From the NCBI GenBank assembly GCA_017509755.1, contig JAFWOY010000039.1:62001-126000 (forward strand): 64,000 bases of DNA. Reading direction: 5' to 3'. Position numbers and translations under genes: made by a program. The stretch's first letter is position 1. Each line of letters opens with the position of its first letter. This document shows, piece by piece, positions 32,735-45,128 of the stretch. Under the pieces are notes generated by a model. It saw nothing but the letters and a program-made list of their open reading frames with translations, did not search any database and was not told the DNA's origin. Source of the DNA: Bacteroidales bacterium (GTDB taxonomy: Bacteria; Bacteroidota; Bacteroidia; Bacteroidales; UBA932).

Positions 32735-32850
32735 GAAGGGCATATGTTTGGAAAACCTTAGCCACCCTCGGCTATTAGAGGGAGGGGCCCGCCGCAAAGC
32801 GGTGGGAGGGGTCGCGCGGAGCGCGACGGTTTTCCAAGCATATACCCTTC
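32735..32850. repeat. Nested palindromic element, intergenic copy
   Basis: Terminal inverted repeats of 23 bp (32735-32757 and 32828-32850) match at 21 positions. Inside are CCACCCTCGGC and GAGGGAGGGGCCC, an 8-bp hairpin (about 32789-32807, loop AAA), GGGAGGGGTCG, and a 7-bp hairpin GTCGCGC-GGA-GCGCGAC. The core is shared with the element inside cutC (45577-45725, read on minus), while the hairpin stems differ but still pair. Between a repeat copy and a small hairpin, with no gene. Confidence 0.85.
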
Positions 32851-32880
32851 GCAGCGAAGCGACCGATGAAAACGGACGAG

Positions 32881-32900
32881 ATGCCCGGCGAGCCGGGCAT
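32881..32900. repeat. Short perfect hairpin
   Basis: ATGCCCGG-CGAG-CCGGGCAT, an 8-bp stem between the palindromic element and twin-hairpin copy 2. Possibly part of one of these elements. Confidence 0.5.
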
Positions 32901-32926
32901 AAAGAGGTTTCGGGCGAGAATACTTT

Positions 32927-33041
32927 TGCCGCGACAGGACTGGGAAATTCATTTCGGTCCTGTCGCGGCACATTTTAGAGCGATTGGGCCGTTTTTCCTG
33001 CCGCGACAGGATTCCAGAATGTGTGAGAGTCCTGTCGCGGC
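32927..33041. repeat. Twin-hairpin repeat element, copy 2
   Basis: Hairpin 1: TGCCGCGACAGGAC (32927-32940) with GTCCTGTCGCGGCA (32957-32970), loop 16 nt. Hairpin 2: GCCGCGACAGGA (33000-33011) with TCCTGTCGCGGC (33030-33041), loop 18 nt. The spacer GCGATTGGGCCGTTTTT (32980-32996) matches copy 1 in reverse orientation. Arms of the two loci share a GCC...ACAGRA pattern. Confidence 0.85.
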
Positions 33042-33084
33042 TCGAATCAAGCCGGGCAGGCGTTCCAGACGAAGACTCAAGGCT

Positions 33085-33123
33085 GGGCAAGAAAGAAGAG
33101 GGTGGCCGCGATGGTCACCCTCT
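33085..33123 (-). terminator. Intrinsic terminator of the ROK kinase operon
   Basis: AGAGGGTGGCC and GGTCACCCTCT (33097-33107, 33113-33123) pair around GCGAT. On the minus strand the stem is followed by TTCTTTCTT. It lies 22 nt after the kinase stop. Confidence 0.75.
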
Positions 33124-33144
33124 TTCCGTTCTCAACGAAAGATC

Positions 33145-34113
33145 CTACCAGGCCAGGGCGCTGGCACCGAGGATGGCGGCGTCGGAGTCCTTGAGCGAGG
33201 AGTAGAGGATCTTGATGCGGCCACGCCAGATCTGGAGCTGGTTTTCCTCCATGGCGGCGACCATGTGCTCGTGGAAGTACTTCTTGGCCTTGGCCAGACC
33301 GCCGAAGAGGACGATGGCCTCGGGCGCGCTGAACTTTACGAAGTCGGCCAGGGAGCGGCCGAGAATCTCACCCGTATATTTGAAAATCTCAAGTGCGATC
33401 TCGTCGCCTTGTTCAGCGGCATCGTACACATCCTTCGAAGAAATCTTCTCGGGGTCCATGCTGCGCAGCGGGCTGGGCTTGTCTGGGCTGGCGAACAGAA
33501 GTTTCTGTGCCGTGCGGCGGACACCCATGGCGCTGCAATAAGTCTCGAGGCAGCCCTTGAGGCCGCAGTTGCACTGGCGGCCGTCGCGGATAGCGATGGT
33601 ATGGCCCAGCTCACCGGCAAAACCGTCGTGGCCATAGACCACTTCCCCGTTGACGACGATGCCGCTGCCGACACCCGTTCCGAGCGTGATCATGATGAAA
33701 TTCTTCATGCCGCGGGCCACGCCGTAAGCCATTTCACCCATAGCGGCGGCATTGGCGTCGTTGGTGACCGTCACCGGCAGGCCGGTGAAACTCTTGACGA
33801 GCGCGGCCAAGTCGATGACCGTCGGTTTGCCTTCGTTGTCGTAGCTCCATTTGAGGTTCGGGGCATATTCCACCGTACCTTTGTAGTAATTGCCGTTCGG
33901 GGCGCCGATGCCGATGCCCTTGACCTTGCCGACTTCCGCCGTATCGGCGATCAAGCCTTTGATGGCCTTGGTCAATTCGTTGATATAGTCGATGAGCTCT
34001 TCCTGCAGCGAAGAGATGACAGTCTGGGCGATAATCTCGCCTTCTGCATTGACGACGCCGAGTTTGGTGCTCTGCCCACCGACGTCTATACCCATTACAA
34101 GATCCTTTGCCAT
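33145..34113 (-). CDS. ROK family sugar kinase (glucokinase-like)
   Basis: 322 residues. The ATP-binding start is MGIDVGGQSTKLGVV; substrate Asp in TVTNDANAAAMGE; phosphate loop LGTGVGSGIV. The ROK zinc signature GELGHTIAIRDGRQCNCGLKGCLETYCS carries the His and Cys cluster. It phosphorylates a hexose at C6, probably glucose or N-acetyl sugar, in the cytoplasm. It starts 1 nt after the transporter stop, so the sugar brought in by that transporter is the likely substrate. The terminator 22 nt past the stop closes the operon. Confidence 0.93.
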   Translation of the reverse strand: MAKDLVMGIDVGGQSTKLGVVNAEGEIIAQTVISSLQEELIDYINELTKAIKGLIADTAEVGKVKGIGIGAPNGNYYKGTVEYAPNLKWSYDNEGKPTVIDLAALVKSFTGLPVTVTNDANAAAMGEMAYGVARGMKNFIMITLGTGVGSGIVVNGEVVYGHDGFAGELGHTIAIRDGRQCNCGLKGCLETYCSAMGVRRTAQKLLFASPDKPSPLRSMDPEKISSKDVYDAAEQGDEIALEIFKYTGEILGRSLADFVKFSAPEAIVLFGGLAKAKKYFHEHMVAAMEENQLQIWRGRIKILYSSLKDSDAAILGASALAW

Positions 34114-34114
34114 A

Positions 34115-35395
34115 CTATTCGACCGGGATGTCCTTGTTTACATTCTTGTAGCCGGAGACGGCATAGAATACGAGGTAGGCAAGGCAGGCCACCAGCAGCC
34201 AGTAGCTCTGGATGGAACCGACCTTGTCGGCAATGGCGTTCTGGAGGAACGGGATGATACCGCCACCGCAGACCAGTGTCATGAAGATACCGGAAGCTGC
34301 GGCCGTGTACTTGCCGAGGCCCTCGGCCGAAAGGTTGAAGATCGCACCCCACATGACGGATGTGCAGAGACCGCAGATGGTCAGGAAGGCCAGGCTCCAC
34401 GGAACGGTGTACTTGCCAAGCGTGATCGTCGAGGTCTGCGGGATGAACATCGCCAGCAGGATGAAGAGGATGGCAGCCGAAGCCGTGTAGAGCAGCATCT
34501 TCTTGCTGGAGACCTTGCCGCCGACGGAAGCGCCGATCAGACGGCCGATGAGCATGCAGAACCAATAGGCGCCGATAAAGGTACCGGCGATGGCAGGACC
34601 TACGGACGGCAGGCCGGAGAAGTAGATGTTCGCCGTATTCGGGATGCCCACCTCAATACCTACATAGAAGAAGATGGCGATGGCGCCGAGCACGAAGTGA
34701 CGGAAACTCAGCGGGCTGTGCTTGTCCTTCTGGCCCTTGCCGGAAAGACGGGCAGCCTTCTCTTCAGGGGTTTCCATGTGCGGCTCGGGGATGCGGGTCA
34801 GCATGATCACCACGAAAGCGATGGCGAAGATCACCATGGCGATGATCATCACAGGTGCGGCCTTAGCCACGGTGGCATCCTGGATGGAGCCGCCGACGAG
34901 CCAGCCCACGAGGATCGGCGCGATGGTGCCGCCGATGGAATTGCAGGAACCGCCCCACTGGATGAGCTGGTTGCCCCGGTTGCCGCCGCCGCCGAGCGTG
35001 TTGAGCATCGGGTTGACGACGATGTTGAGCATACACATCGAGAAGCCGGCGATGAAGGCGCCGAGCACATAGACGAAGAAACTCTCGGCATAGCCGGAGA
35101 GGAACTGGATGCCGACGCCGATGAAGCCGACGATCACGGCTGCCAGCGCGGTGAACTTATAGCCCTTGCGGCGGAGAATGATACCTGCAGGGATACCCAT
35201 GCAGGCGTAAGCGATGAAGTTGGCGAGCGTGCCAAGCTGGCTGAGAGCCTTGCTGGCGCCGAACTGGTTCGTCACGACCACGCCCATCGATCCGGCCAGG
35301 TTCGTCACGAAAGCGATCATGAAGAACAGGGCGAACATCACGATGATGGCCGGCGTGAAATTCTGCTGTTTGGTAGAAGTCGTTGCCATGGTCAT
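34115..35395 (-). CDS. Sugar:H+ symporter of the FucP/GluP MFS family
   Basis: 426 residues with about twelve membrane helices. The N-terminal helix ends NLAGSMGVVVTNQFGASKALSQLGTLAN, typical of the FucP/GluP branch. The signature NPMLNTLGGGGNRGNQLIQWGGSCNSIG, where N, Q and E/N residues bind sugar, is present. It would import glucose, galactose or fucose. It lies in an operon between a DUF937-like gene (6 nt upstream) and the ROK kinase (1 nt downstream), which favours glucose or another hexose kinase substrate. Confidence 0.9.
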   Translation of the reverse strand: MTMATTSTKQQNFTPAIIVMFALFFMIAFVTNLAGSMGVVVTNQFGASKALSQLGTLANFIAYACMGIPAGIILRRKGYKFTALAAVIVGFIGVGIQFLSGYAESFFVYVLGAFIAGFSMCMLNIVVNPMLNTLGGGGNRGNQLIQWGGSCNSIGGTIAPILVGWLVGGSIQDATVAKAAPVMIIAMVIFAIAFVVIMLTRIPEPHMETPEEKAARLSGKGQKDKHSPLSFRHFVLGAIAIFFYVGIEVGIPNTANIYFSGLPSVGPAIAGTFIGAYWFCMLIGRLIGASVGGKVSSKKMLLYTASAAILFILLAMFIPQTSTITLGKYTVPWSLAFLTICGLCTSVMWGAIFNLSAEGLGKYTAAASGIFMTLVCGGGIIPFLQNAIADKVGSIQSYWLLVACLAYLVFYAVSGYKNVNKDIPVE

Positions 35396-35401
35396 GCCGG
35401 A

Positions 35402-35875
35402 TTAACGGGTTCCTCCGAGAACTTTGCCGAGAATGCCGCCGAGCAGGCCGCCGCCGGTCTTGGTCGCAGCCGCCTTGCCGCCGCCCTTGAGGGTGAGCAG
35501 GATGTCGGCAAAGTCCACATCGCCGTCACCGTCCTGGTCTTTCAGGATGCCGGAGAGTTTGCCCATGATGGTCGGAATGATGCCCGAGAGGGCGCCGCCC
35601 AGGGCACTGCCCAGATTGAGTTTTTTCAGGATGTTGTTGCTGAACAGGTTGCCGGCCAGCGCGGTGATGGGGCTCGCAGCCGCCGAGGTCTTGCCGGTCA
35701 GCAGCGATTTGACCATGTCCACGCCACCGGGTTTGGCCACCGTCTGGGTGAGGCTGCCAAAAATGGAGTCGGTCAGCCCATTAAGAACTGTGTTCTTGGA
35801 TTCCGCGGGAATCTGCACGTTGGCCGTCTGGGCCGTGACCTGCGATTTGATGAGGTCGAGAATGGAAAATGCCAT
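35402..35875 (-). CDS. DUF937-like protein with EF-hand-type loop
   Basis: 157 residues, no signal peptide. The main part (SSAASPITALAGNLFSNNIL style helical repeats; LGGALSGIIPTIMGKLSGIL) is alanine/glycine/leucine-rich, like DUF937 proteins of unknown role. Residues about 113-126 read KDQDGDGDVDFADIL, a DxDxDG calcium loop of EF-hand/dockerin type. A glycine-rich tail (GGGLLGGILGKVLGG) follows. It is the first gene of the transporter-kinase operon. The calcium-loop plus DUF937 pairing is unusual; function is unknown. Confidence 0.6.
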   Translation of the reverse strand: MAFSILDLIKSQVTAQTANVQIPAESKNTVLNGLTDSIFGSLTQTVAKPGGVDMVKSLLTGKTSAAASPITALAGNLFSNNILKKLNLGSALGGALSGIIPTIMGKLSGILKDQDGDGDVDFADILLTLKGGGKAAATKTGGGLLGGILGKVLGGTR

Positions 35876-35951
35876 AACAGTTACTTTATATTTGGTTGAT
35901 TATTTCCACGATTGAGGCTACTAAGTTAGGAAAAAATCTTCAAAAAATGAC

Positions 35952-35959
35952 TATCTTTG
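35952..35959 (+). promoter_or_regulatory. -7 box for the ATP synthase operon
   Basis: TATCTTTG, 40 nt before the atpD ATG at 36000. Confidence 0.65.
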
Positions 35960-35993
35960 TAGATTGAATGAAAAAATGAAAAAAAGAGAATAA

Positions 35994-37520
<1,527 letters not shown>

Positions 37521-37528
37521 ATTTGGGG

Positions 37529-37752
37529 ATGCTCACGCTCAGAATCATATCTCCCGAGAAAGAAGTCCTCTCAGCGCAAGTGGACCTGGTCGAGCTTCCG
37601 GGCTCGATGGGCCGCTTCGAAGTGCTCAAGGACCATGCGCCGCTGATCTCCTCGCTCGACGCGGGCCTGATCCGCTATGTCGCCGGCTCGGACAATCGCG
37701 AAATCCCCTGCCCGGGCGGATTCGTGGAGGTCCGGTCAAATGTGATTACGGT

Positions 37753-37765
<13 letters not shown>
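37529..37765 (+). CDS. atpC: F-type ATP synthase subunit epsilon, short form
   Basis: 78 residues: only the N-terminal beta-sandwich (LTLRIISPEKEVLSAQVDLVELPGSMGRFEVLKDHAPLISSL). The C-terminal helical hairpin of longer epsilon subunits (~130-140 residues), which can inhibit ATP hydrolysis, is absent. This short form is normal for Bacteroidota. ATG at 37529 is preferred to a TTG two codons earlier. The end overlaps atpB by 13 nt. Confidence 0.9.
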
Positions 37766-39079
<1,314 letters not shown>

Positions 39080-39082
39080 TCT

Positions 39083-39598
39083 ATGTCCCTCATCACACCC
39101 GACTTCGGACTCCTCTTCTGGATGACGCTGGTCTTCGCCATCGTGTTCTTCATTCTGGCGAAGTTCGGCTTCCCGCTGATTACGGGGATGGTGAAGAAAC
39201 GTTCCGACAGCATCGAACGTTCGCTCAAAGAGGCGGAAGAAGCGCGCAACACGCTGAAACAGCTGGCAGAAGAGCAGAAACGTCTCATCGACGAGGCACG
39301 CAAGGAGCAAGCCCGCATCCTCAACGAGGCAGCAGCGTCCGGTGACAAGATTGTCCAGGAGTCCCGCGAACAGGCCAAGGCGCAGACCGAGCTCATGCTC
39401 GCCCAGGCCCGCGAAGAGATCCGCATCGCCCAGGATACGGCCCGCCGCGAACTGGCGGATGAAGTGACCGGCCTGTCGGTCGCGGTGGCGGAAAAACTGC
39501 TCCGGGGTCATCTCGACACGCACGAAAAGCAGAGCGACCTGATTGACCGCATGATTGAAGAAGCGCGGGCCAGCCACCGCACCCAAACCCTCAATTGA
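39083..39598 (+). CDS. atpF: F-type ATP synthase subunit b
   Basis: 171 residues: N-terminal membrane helix (FGLLFWMTLVFAIVFFILAKFG) followed by a long charged amphipathic helix (SIERSLKEAEEARNTLKQLAEEQKRLIDEAR...), the dimeric peripheral stalk. It links subunit a to the alpha/delta head. Three bases after atpE, 10 nt before atpH. Confidence 0.93.
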   Translation: MSLITPDFGLLFWMTLVFAIVFFILAKFGFPLITGMVKKRSDSIERSLKEAEEARNTLKQLAEEQKRLIDEARKEQARILNEAAASGDKIVQESREQAKAQTELMLAQAREEIRIAQDTARRELADEVTGLSVAVAEKLLRGHLDTHEKQSDLIDRMIEEARASHRTQTLN

Positions 39599-39608
39599 CA
39601 CCCGAGGA

Positions 39609-40104
39609 ATGAATGACGGACTGATCGCATCCCGCTACGCCAACGCCCTCCTGCTTTTCGCCCGTGAAAAGCAGGAGGAAGACCGCGTTTACGAAGATGC
39701 CCACGCACTCCGCGACGCCGTCCTCAGCAAGGACAACGTGACGGAATGCATCGAGAAGCTGTCGGAGACGATGCAGCGGTTCCTCGCGCTCGTCATCCAT
39801 AACAAGCGTGTGGACTACCTGCCGGCCATCCTCCACACCTACCGTGTGCTGTACCGCCAGGCAAAAGGGATTACACGGGCTTGGCTCACCACGGCGGCCG
39901 AAGACCGCGAACTGGCTGACAAACTGCGCGTGCTGATGGAACTCCAAGGGTACACCAAGGTCGATTTCAAGACCGAAGTGAACCCCGACCTGATCGGCGG
40001 CTTCATCCTCCAGGTAGACGACAAGCGCCTCGACGCCTCCATCGCAAGGCAACTGCGAACCATCCGCAAGGAATGGGAAGAAAAAAACAGAAAACTCCGC
40101 AACA

Positions 40105-40112
<8 letters not shown>
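39609..40112 (+). CDS. atpH: F-type ATP synthase subunit delta
   Basis: 167 residues. N-terminal helical domain [25 protein letters not shown] is the delta/OSCP start; the C-terminal signature [21 protein letters not shown] is well conserved. It ties the b-stalk to the top of F1. ATG at 39609 is chosen at the family's usual N-terminus; an earlier in-frame start lies inside atpF. The 3' end overlaps atpA by 8 nt. Confidence 0.94.
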
Positions 40113-41694
<1,582 letters not shown>

Positions 41695-41696
41695 CC

Positions 41697-42572
41697 ATGG
41701 CATCGCTCAAGGAGACAAAGACACGGATCGCTTCGGTCAAGAGCACGCTGCAGATCACGGCTGCGATGAAGATGGTCGCGGCGGCCAAACTGCACCGCGC
41801 CCAGCAGGCCATTGGCAATATGGTCCCCTACCAGGAGAAACTCCATGAAATCCTGCAGGACCTGCTGGTCGGCAGCGGCGTCCGGGCTTCGGTCGAATCC
41901 CCGCTGCTGACACCGTCCGACAACCGGCGCGTCGCCATCGTAGCGTTCTCTTCCAACAGCTCCCTGTGCGGCGGCTTCAACGCTACGGCCGTCAAGTCGC
42001 TGCTGGGCGAACTGGACCGCTTGCAGGCCGAAGGCCTGACCTGGGAGGACATCGATTTCTACCCGGCGGGGCGGAAAGTCGCCGAAGCGGGACGGAAAGT
42101 CGGACTCAAGGCGGCCATGGACGCATCGCATCTGCTTGACAAACCTGCCTATGCCCCCGCCGCCCAGTTGGCGCAAACCCTCATCGAGCGTTTCGAAAAG
42201 GGGGAGATCGGCCGCATCATCCTGCTTTACAACCACTACAAGTCCAACGCTTCCCAGCCGCCTGTGCGCGAGACCTATCTCCCGCTGACCCTGCCTGAAA
42301 CGGCGGACGGACCTGTCGAAGAAGACCTGATCGTCGAGCCGGGCAAGAAGGAAGTGCTCGAGTCCCTCCTCCCGAAAGTCCTGCTCCTCAAGATCTACAC
42401 GGTGCTGATGGACAGCTATGCCGCCGAACAGGCCGCCCGTACCGTCGCCATGCAACTGGCCAGCGACAACGCGGACGAGTTGCTCGAACAACTGACCCTC
42501 GAATACAACAAGCGCCGCCAGCAAGCCATCACGAGCGAACTGCTCGACATTGTCGGCGGCAGCCTCGCTTGA
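41697..42572 (+). CDS. atpG: F-type ATP synthase subunit gamma
   Basis: 291 residues. Starts MASLKETKTRIASVKSTLQITAAMKMVAAAKLHRAQ, the conserved N-terminal helix of the central shaft, and ends with the C-terminal helix (ARTVAMQLASDNADELLEQLTLEYNKRRQQAITSELLDI). A short hairpin follows the stop, then a lipoprotein gene begins 58 nt later, so the operon seems complete with eight genes and no atpI. Confidence 0.96.
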   Translation: MASLKETKTRIASVKSTLQITAAMKMVAAAKLHRAQQAIGNMVPYQEKLHEILQDLLVGSGVRASVESPLLTPSDNRRVAIVAFSSNSSLCGGFNATAVKSLLGELDRLQAEGLTWEDIDFYPAGRKVAEAGRKVGLKAAMDASHLLDKPAYAPAAQLAQTLIERFEKGEIGRIILLYNHYKSNASQPPVRETYLPLTLPETADGPVEEDLIVEPGKKEVLESLLPKVLLLKIYTVLMDSYAAEQAARTVAMQLASDNADELLEQLTLEYNKRRQQAITSELLDIVGGSLA

Positions 42573-42581
42573 TCCGTCATT

Positions 42582-42604
42582 TCCGGCCTGACCGGAAGTT
42601 TTAA
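42582..42604 (+). terminator. Weak terminator-like hairpin after atpG
   Basis: TTCCGG-CCTGA-CCGGAA followed by GTTTTAA. A six-pair stem only, so termination may be partial and the next genes may receive read-through. Confidence 0.5.
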
Positions 42605-42630
42605 CAGAAACAAATCATTGCATTCTATCC

Positions 42631-43737
42631 ATGAAAAAGATTCTCCTCTCCCTCGCTGTCTTGGCGCTTGCAGCCGCCTGCGGACAGGACACCTTTACGG
42701 TCAAGGGCACCATTACGGATGCCGACCAGCTTCCCGAAGGGGCCGTCATCAGCCTGATGAATCCTGCCGGTGAAGAAATCGCCACGGCGCCCATTACGGA
42801 CGGTACGTTCACCCTGAAAGGCGATGCTTCTGATGAGCAAATGAATATCATTACGGTCAACTGGCCTGACAAGAACCGGCGCGACCGCTCCTGGATGGTC
42901 CCTTTCATTCCTGAAAAGGGCAAATTCGACCTGGATATGTCCCGCAACGACTTCGAATTGGAAGGCGGCACCGCCAACAAGGCTTACAAGCGTTTCCAGG
43001 AAGACGTGAACGGCATCGCCCAGGATATGCAGGCAAAAATGATGGCGCTGGCCGATGATGCAACCGACGAAGCGGACAAGCTTTACGAGGAAGGCATGGC
43101 CAAAATCAAGGATCTGAGTTTGAGCGCCATTGCCAAGAATGCCAAGAACTATGTCGCCCTCGCCGCCCTGCAGAACATCATCTACGACCTGGACCTGGAG
43201 GAACTCGACGGAATCCTGGCCAAATGCGGCAAGTTCGTGGGCGAAAATGACGCCATCAAGAGCATTCGCGACAGCAAGGAAGCGGAAATCAAGACGGCTG
43301 AAGGCCAGCCGTTCGTCGATTTCGACGGCAAAACCCCTGAAGGCGCTGCCATCAAACTTTCTGACATTGTAGGCAAGGGCAAATGGGTCCTCGCCGATTT
43401 CTGGGCTTCCTGGTGCGGTCCGTGCATGGGCGAGATTCCCAATATCAAACGGACGCATGAGACCCTCTCCGGCGACAAGTTCACCGTCCTGGGCGTAGCT
43501 GTATGGGACGCGGACGACAACGGCGGCAACAGCACGAGCCTGGCCAAAATGGATGAAATGGGCATGACCTGGCCGCAGATCTTCGTGGGCGATGACAAGA
43601 CGCCGACCGGCCTTTATGGCATCGTGGGCATCCCGACGATGATTCTCTTTGCACCGGACGGAACCATCTGCAAACGCGGCGGCGACCTGCGCGGGGCTCA
43701 GATGATGGAGAAAGTCCGCGACATCATCAACCAATAA
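42631..43737 (+). CDS. TlpA-like thioredoxin lipoprotein with DUF4369 domain
   Basis: 368 residues. Lipobox at LAAACG, so anchored at a membrane facing the periplasm. Residues about 22-120 are a DUF4369 beta domain (FTVKGTITDADQLPEGAVISL). The C-terminal thioredoxin fold has the redox motif WCGPC (Cys262/Cys265) in LADFWASWCGPCMGEIPNI and the cis-proline IVGIPTMILF. Such proteins reduce or maintain disulfides of exported proteins. Followed by an M28 peptidase after 11 nt, so the pair may be one operon. Confidence 0.9.
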   Translation: MKKILLSLAVLALAAACGQDTFTVKGTITDADQLPEGAVISLMNPAGEEIATAPITDGTFTLKGDASDEQMNIITVNWPDKNRRDRSWMVPFIPEKGKFDLDMSRNDFELEGGTANKAYKRFQEDVNGIAQDMQAKMMALADDATDEADKLYEEGMAKIKDLSLSAIAKNAKNYVALAALQNIIYDLDLEELDGILAKCGKFVGENDAIKSIRDSKEAEIKTAEGQPFVDFDGKTPEGAAIKLSDIVGKGKWVLADFWASWCGPCMGEIPNIKRTHETLSGDKFTVLGVAVWDADDNGGNSTSLAKMDEMGMTWPQIFVGDDKTPTGLYGIVGIPTMILFAPDGTICKRGGDLRGAQMMEKVRDIINQ

Positions 43738-43748
43738 AACAACCTCCT

Positions 43749-45128
43749 ATGAAACGTTTTGTCATGCTTCTGGCCGCCACCTTGACACTTGCTTCCTGCA
43801 CGGACTACAAGGCGTTGTACAACAGCATCGTCAAAGAAATCTCGGATGAAGCCTACAACGGACGCAGCGTCTATGGCGACGGCGACATCCGTGCGGCCAA
43901 GTATCTCATTGACCAGCTTTCCTCGTTCGAGGGCATCGTGCCCTGCGAGGCGGCCGGTCCCGAGGATCAGTCTGTCCGCCCGTATCTCAAGAGCCTGGTG
44001 GAGCCTGCGGACGAAGGGCGTTGGAGCATCGTGGAAGGCAAGGAGAAATATCTCCCGTATCTGCAGCACTTCCAGTTCCCGATGAACGTAATGCGCGGTG
44101 CGATGTCCCTCTCTGTGGACGGCGTGGCTTACGCCCCGACCTTCGATTTCACGGTCAAGGAATTCTCCCCTACTTGCCACGGTTTCTTCAAGGTCACATA
44201 TCTTGACGAGGAGGCCTACCGGCGGGAAGGCTTCATGGAACACCTGAGCAGCGGCATCTACCGCGACCAGTTCGTGGTCATCGACTGGAACCGCTACTTG
44301 GACACGGTCCAACCCGATCCTTTCGACAAGTATAAACCCTGGCTCACGGAACTTGAAAACATAGGCGGCATCATCCTCCGGCAGGAGGAGCAGTTCCCGT
44401 ATTTCAAGGCCCGCACCTACTATCAGGGCAACTGCCCGGTCTTGTTCGTGAACAAGTCCTTCCCGGACGGCGCCCGGGAGATCGAACTGCATCTCGATGC
44501 GGAAATGCTGCCCACGCGCGACGCCCACAATGTCGTGGCCTGGCTGCCGGGCACCGACCCGTCCTGCGACACTTACTACACCATCTTCGGCCATTATGAC
44601 CATCTGGGGTACATGGGTGCCGACCAGGTGTTCCCGGGTGCGAACGACAACGGTTCCGGCACGGCGATGGTCGTCACGCTGGCCAAGTATTTCAGCAAGA
44701 ACCGGCCGCGTCACGGCATCCAGTTCATCCTGCTCGACGCCGAGGAGGAGAATCTGCTGGGCTCGTTCTTCTATTGCGAGAACCCGCGCCTGCCGCTTGA
44801 CAAGATCGAGTATATGATCGACCTGGATATGGTGGCCGACGACAGCGACCATCTGGCTACGCAGATCACCCCGGGCGGCGAAGCCGGCCTGGAGCGCTTA
44901 CGTCAGCTCAATGCCTCGTCCAAGTTCCCGCCCTTCGACTTCGTGATGGAAGAGATGAACGACGACAGCGACCATTTCTCCTTCGCGCAGAAAGGCGTAC
45001 CGGGCGTCTATTTTGAGACGATCGGCTCGATCATCCCGTACTACCACACGCCGCGTGACTCCTACCAGAACACCCGGGATGACAATTTCGACCGGTTGTT
45101 CGATCTGATCGTCCGCTTCGTGGAATAA
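43749..45128 (+). CDS. M28 family aminopeptidase lipoprotein
   Basis: 459 residues; lipobox LASC near residue 17. Di-zinc peptidase motifs are ordered as in M28: FGHYDHLGY, GANDNGSGTAM, LLDAEEENLLGS (catalytic Glu), YMIDLDMV, and the last ligand HTPRDSYQ. It trims amino acids or peptides in the periplasm. A PA-like insert probably forms the middle (residues ~100-230). Its stop is immediately followed by the end of the convergent cutC frame. Confidence 0.9.
   Translation: MKRFVMLLAATLTLASCTDYKALYNSIVKEISDEAYNGRSVYGDGDIRAAKYLIDQLSSFEGIVPCEAAGPEDQSVRPYLKSLVEPADEGRWSIVEGKEKYLPYLQHFQFPMNVMRGAMSLSVDGVAYAPTFDFTVKEFSPTCHGFFKVTYLDEEAYRREGFMEHLSSGIYRDQFVVIDWNRYLDTVQPDPFDKYKPWLTELENIGGIILRQEEQFPYFKARTYYQGNCPVLFVNKSFPDGAREIELHLDAEMLPTRDAHNVVAWLPGTDPSCDTYYTIFGHYDHLGYMGADQVFPGANDNGSGTAMVVTLAKYFSKNRPRHGIQFILLDAEEENLLGSFFYCENPRLPLDKIEYMIDLDMVADDSDHLATQITPGGEAGLERLRQLNASSKFPPFDFVMEEMNDDSDHFSFAQKGVPGVYFETIGSIIPYYHTPRDSYQNTRDDNFDRLFDLIVRFVE

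Noticed and set aside
28087..33041. CRISPR array as explanation of the twin-hairpin repeats
   Set aside because: Arms are inverted not direct repeats of constant length, there are only two hairpins per locus, and no cas genes are visible.
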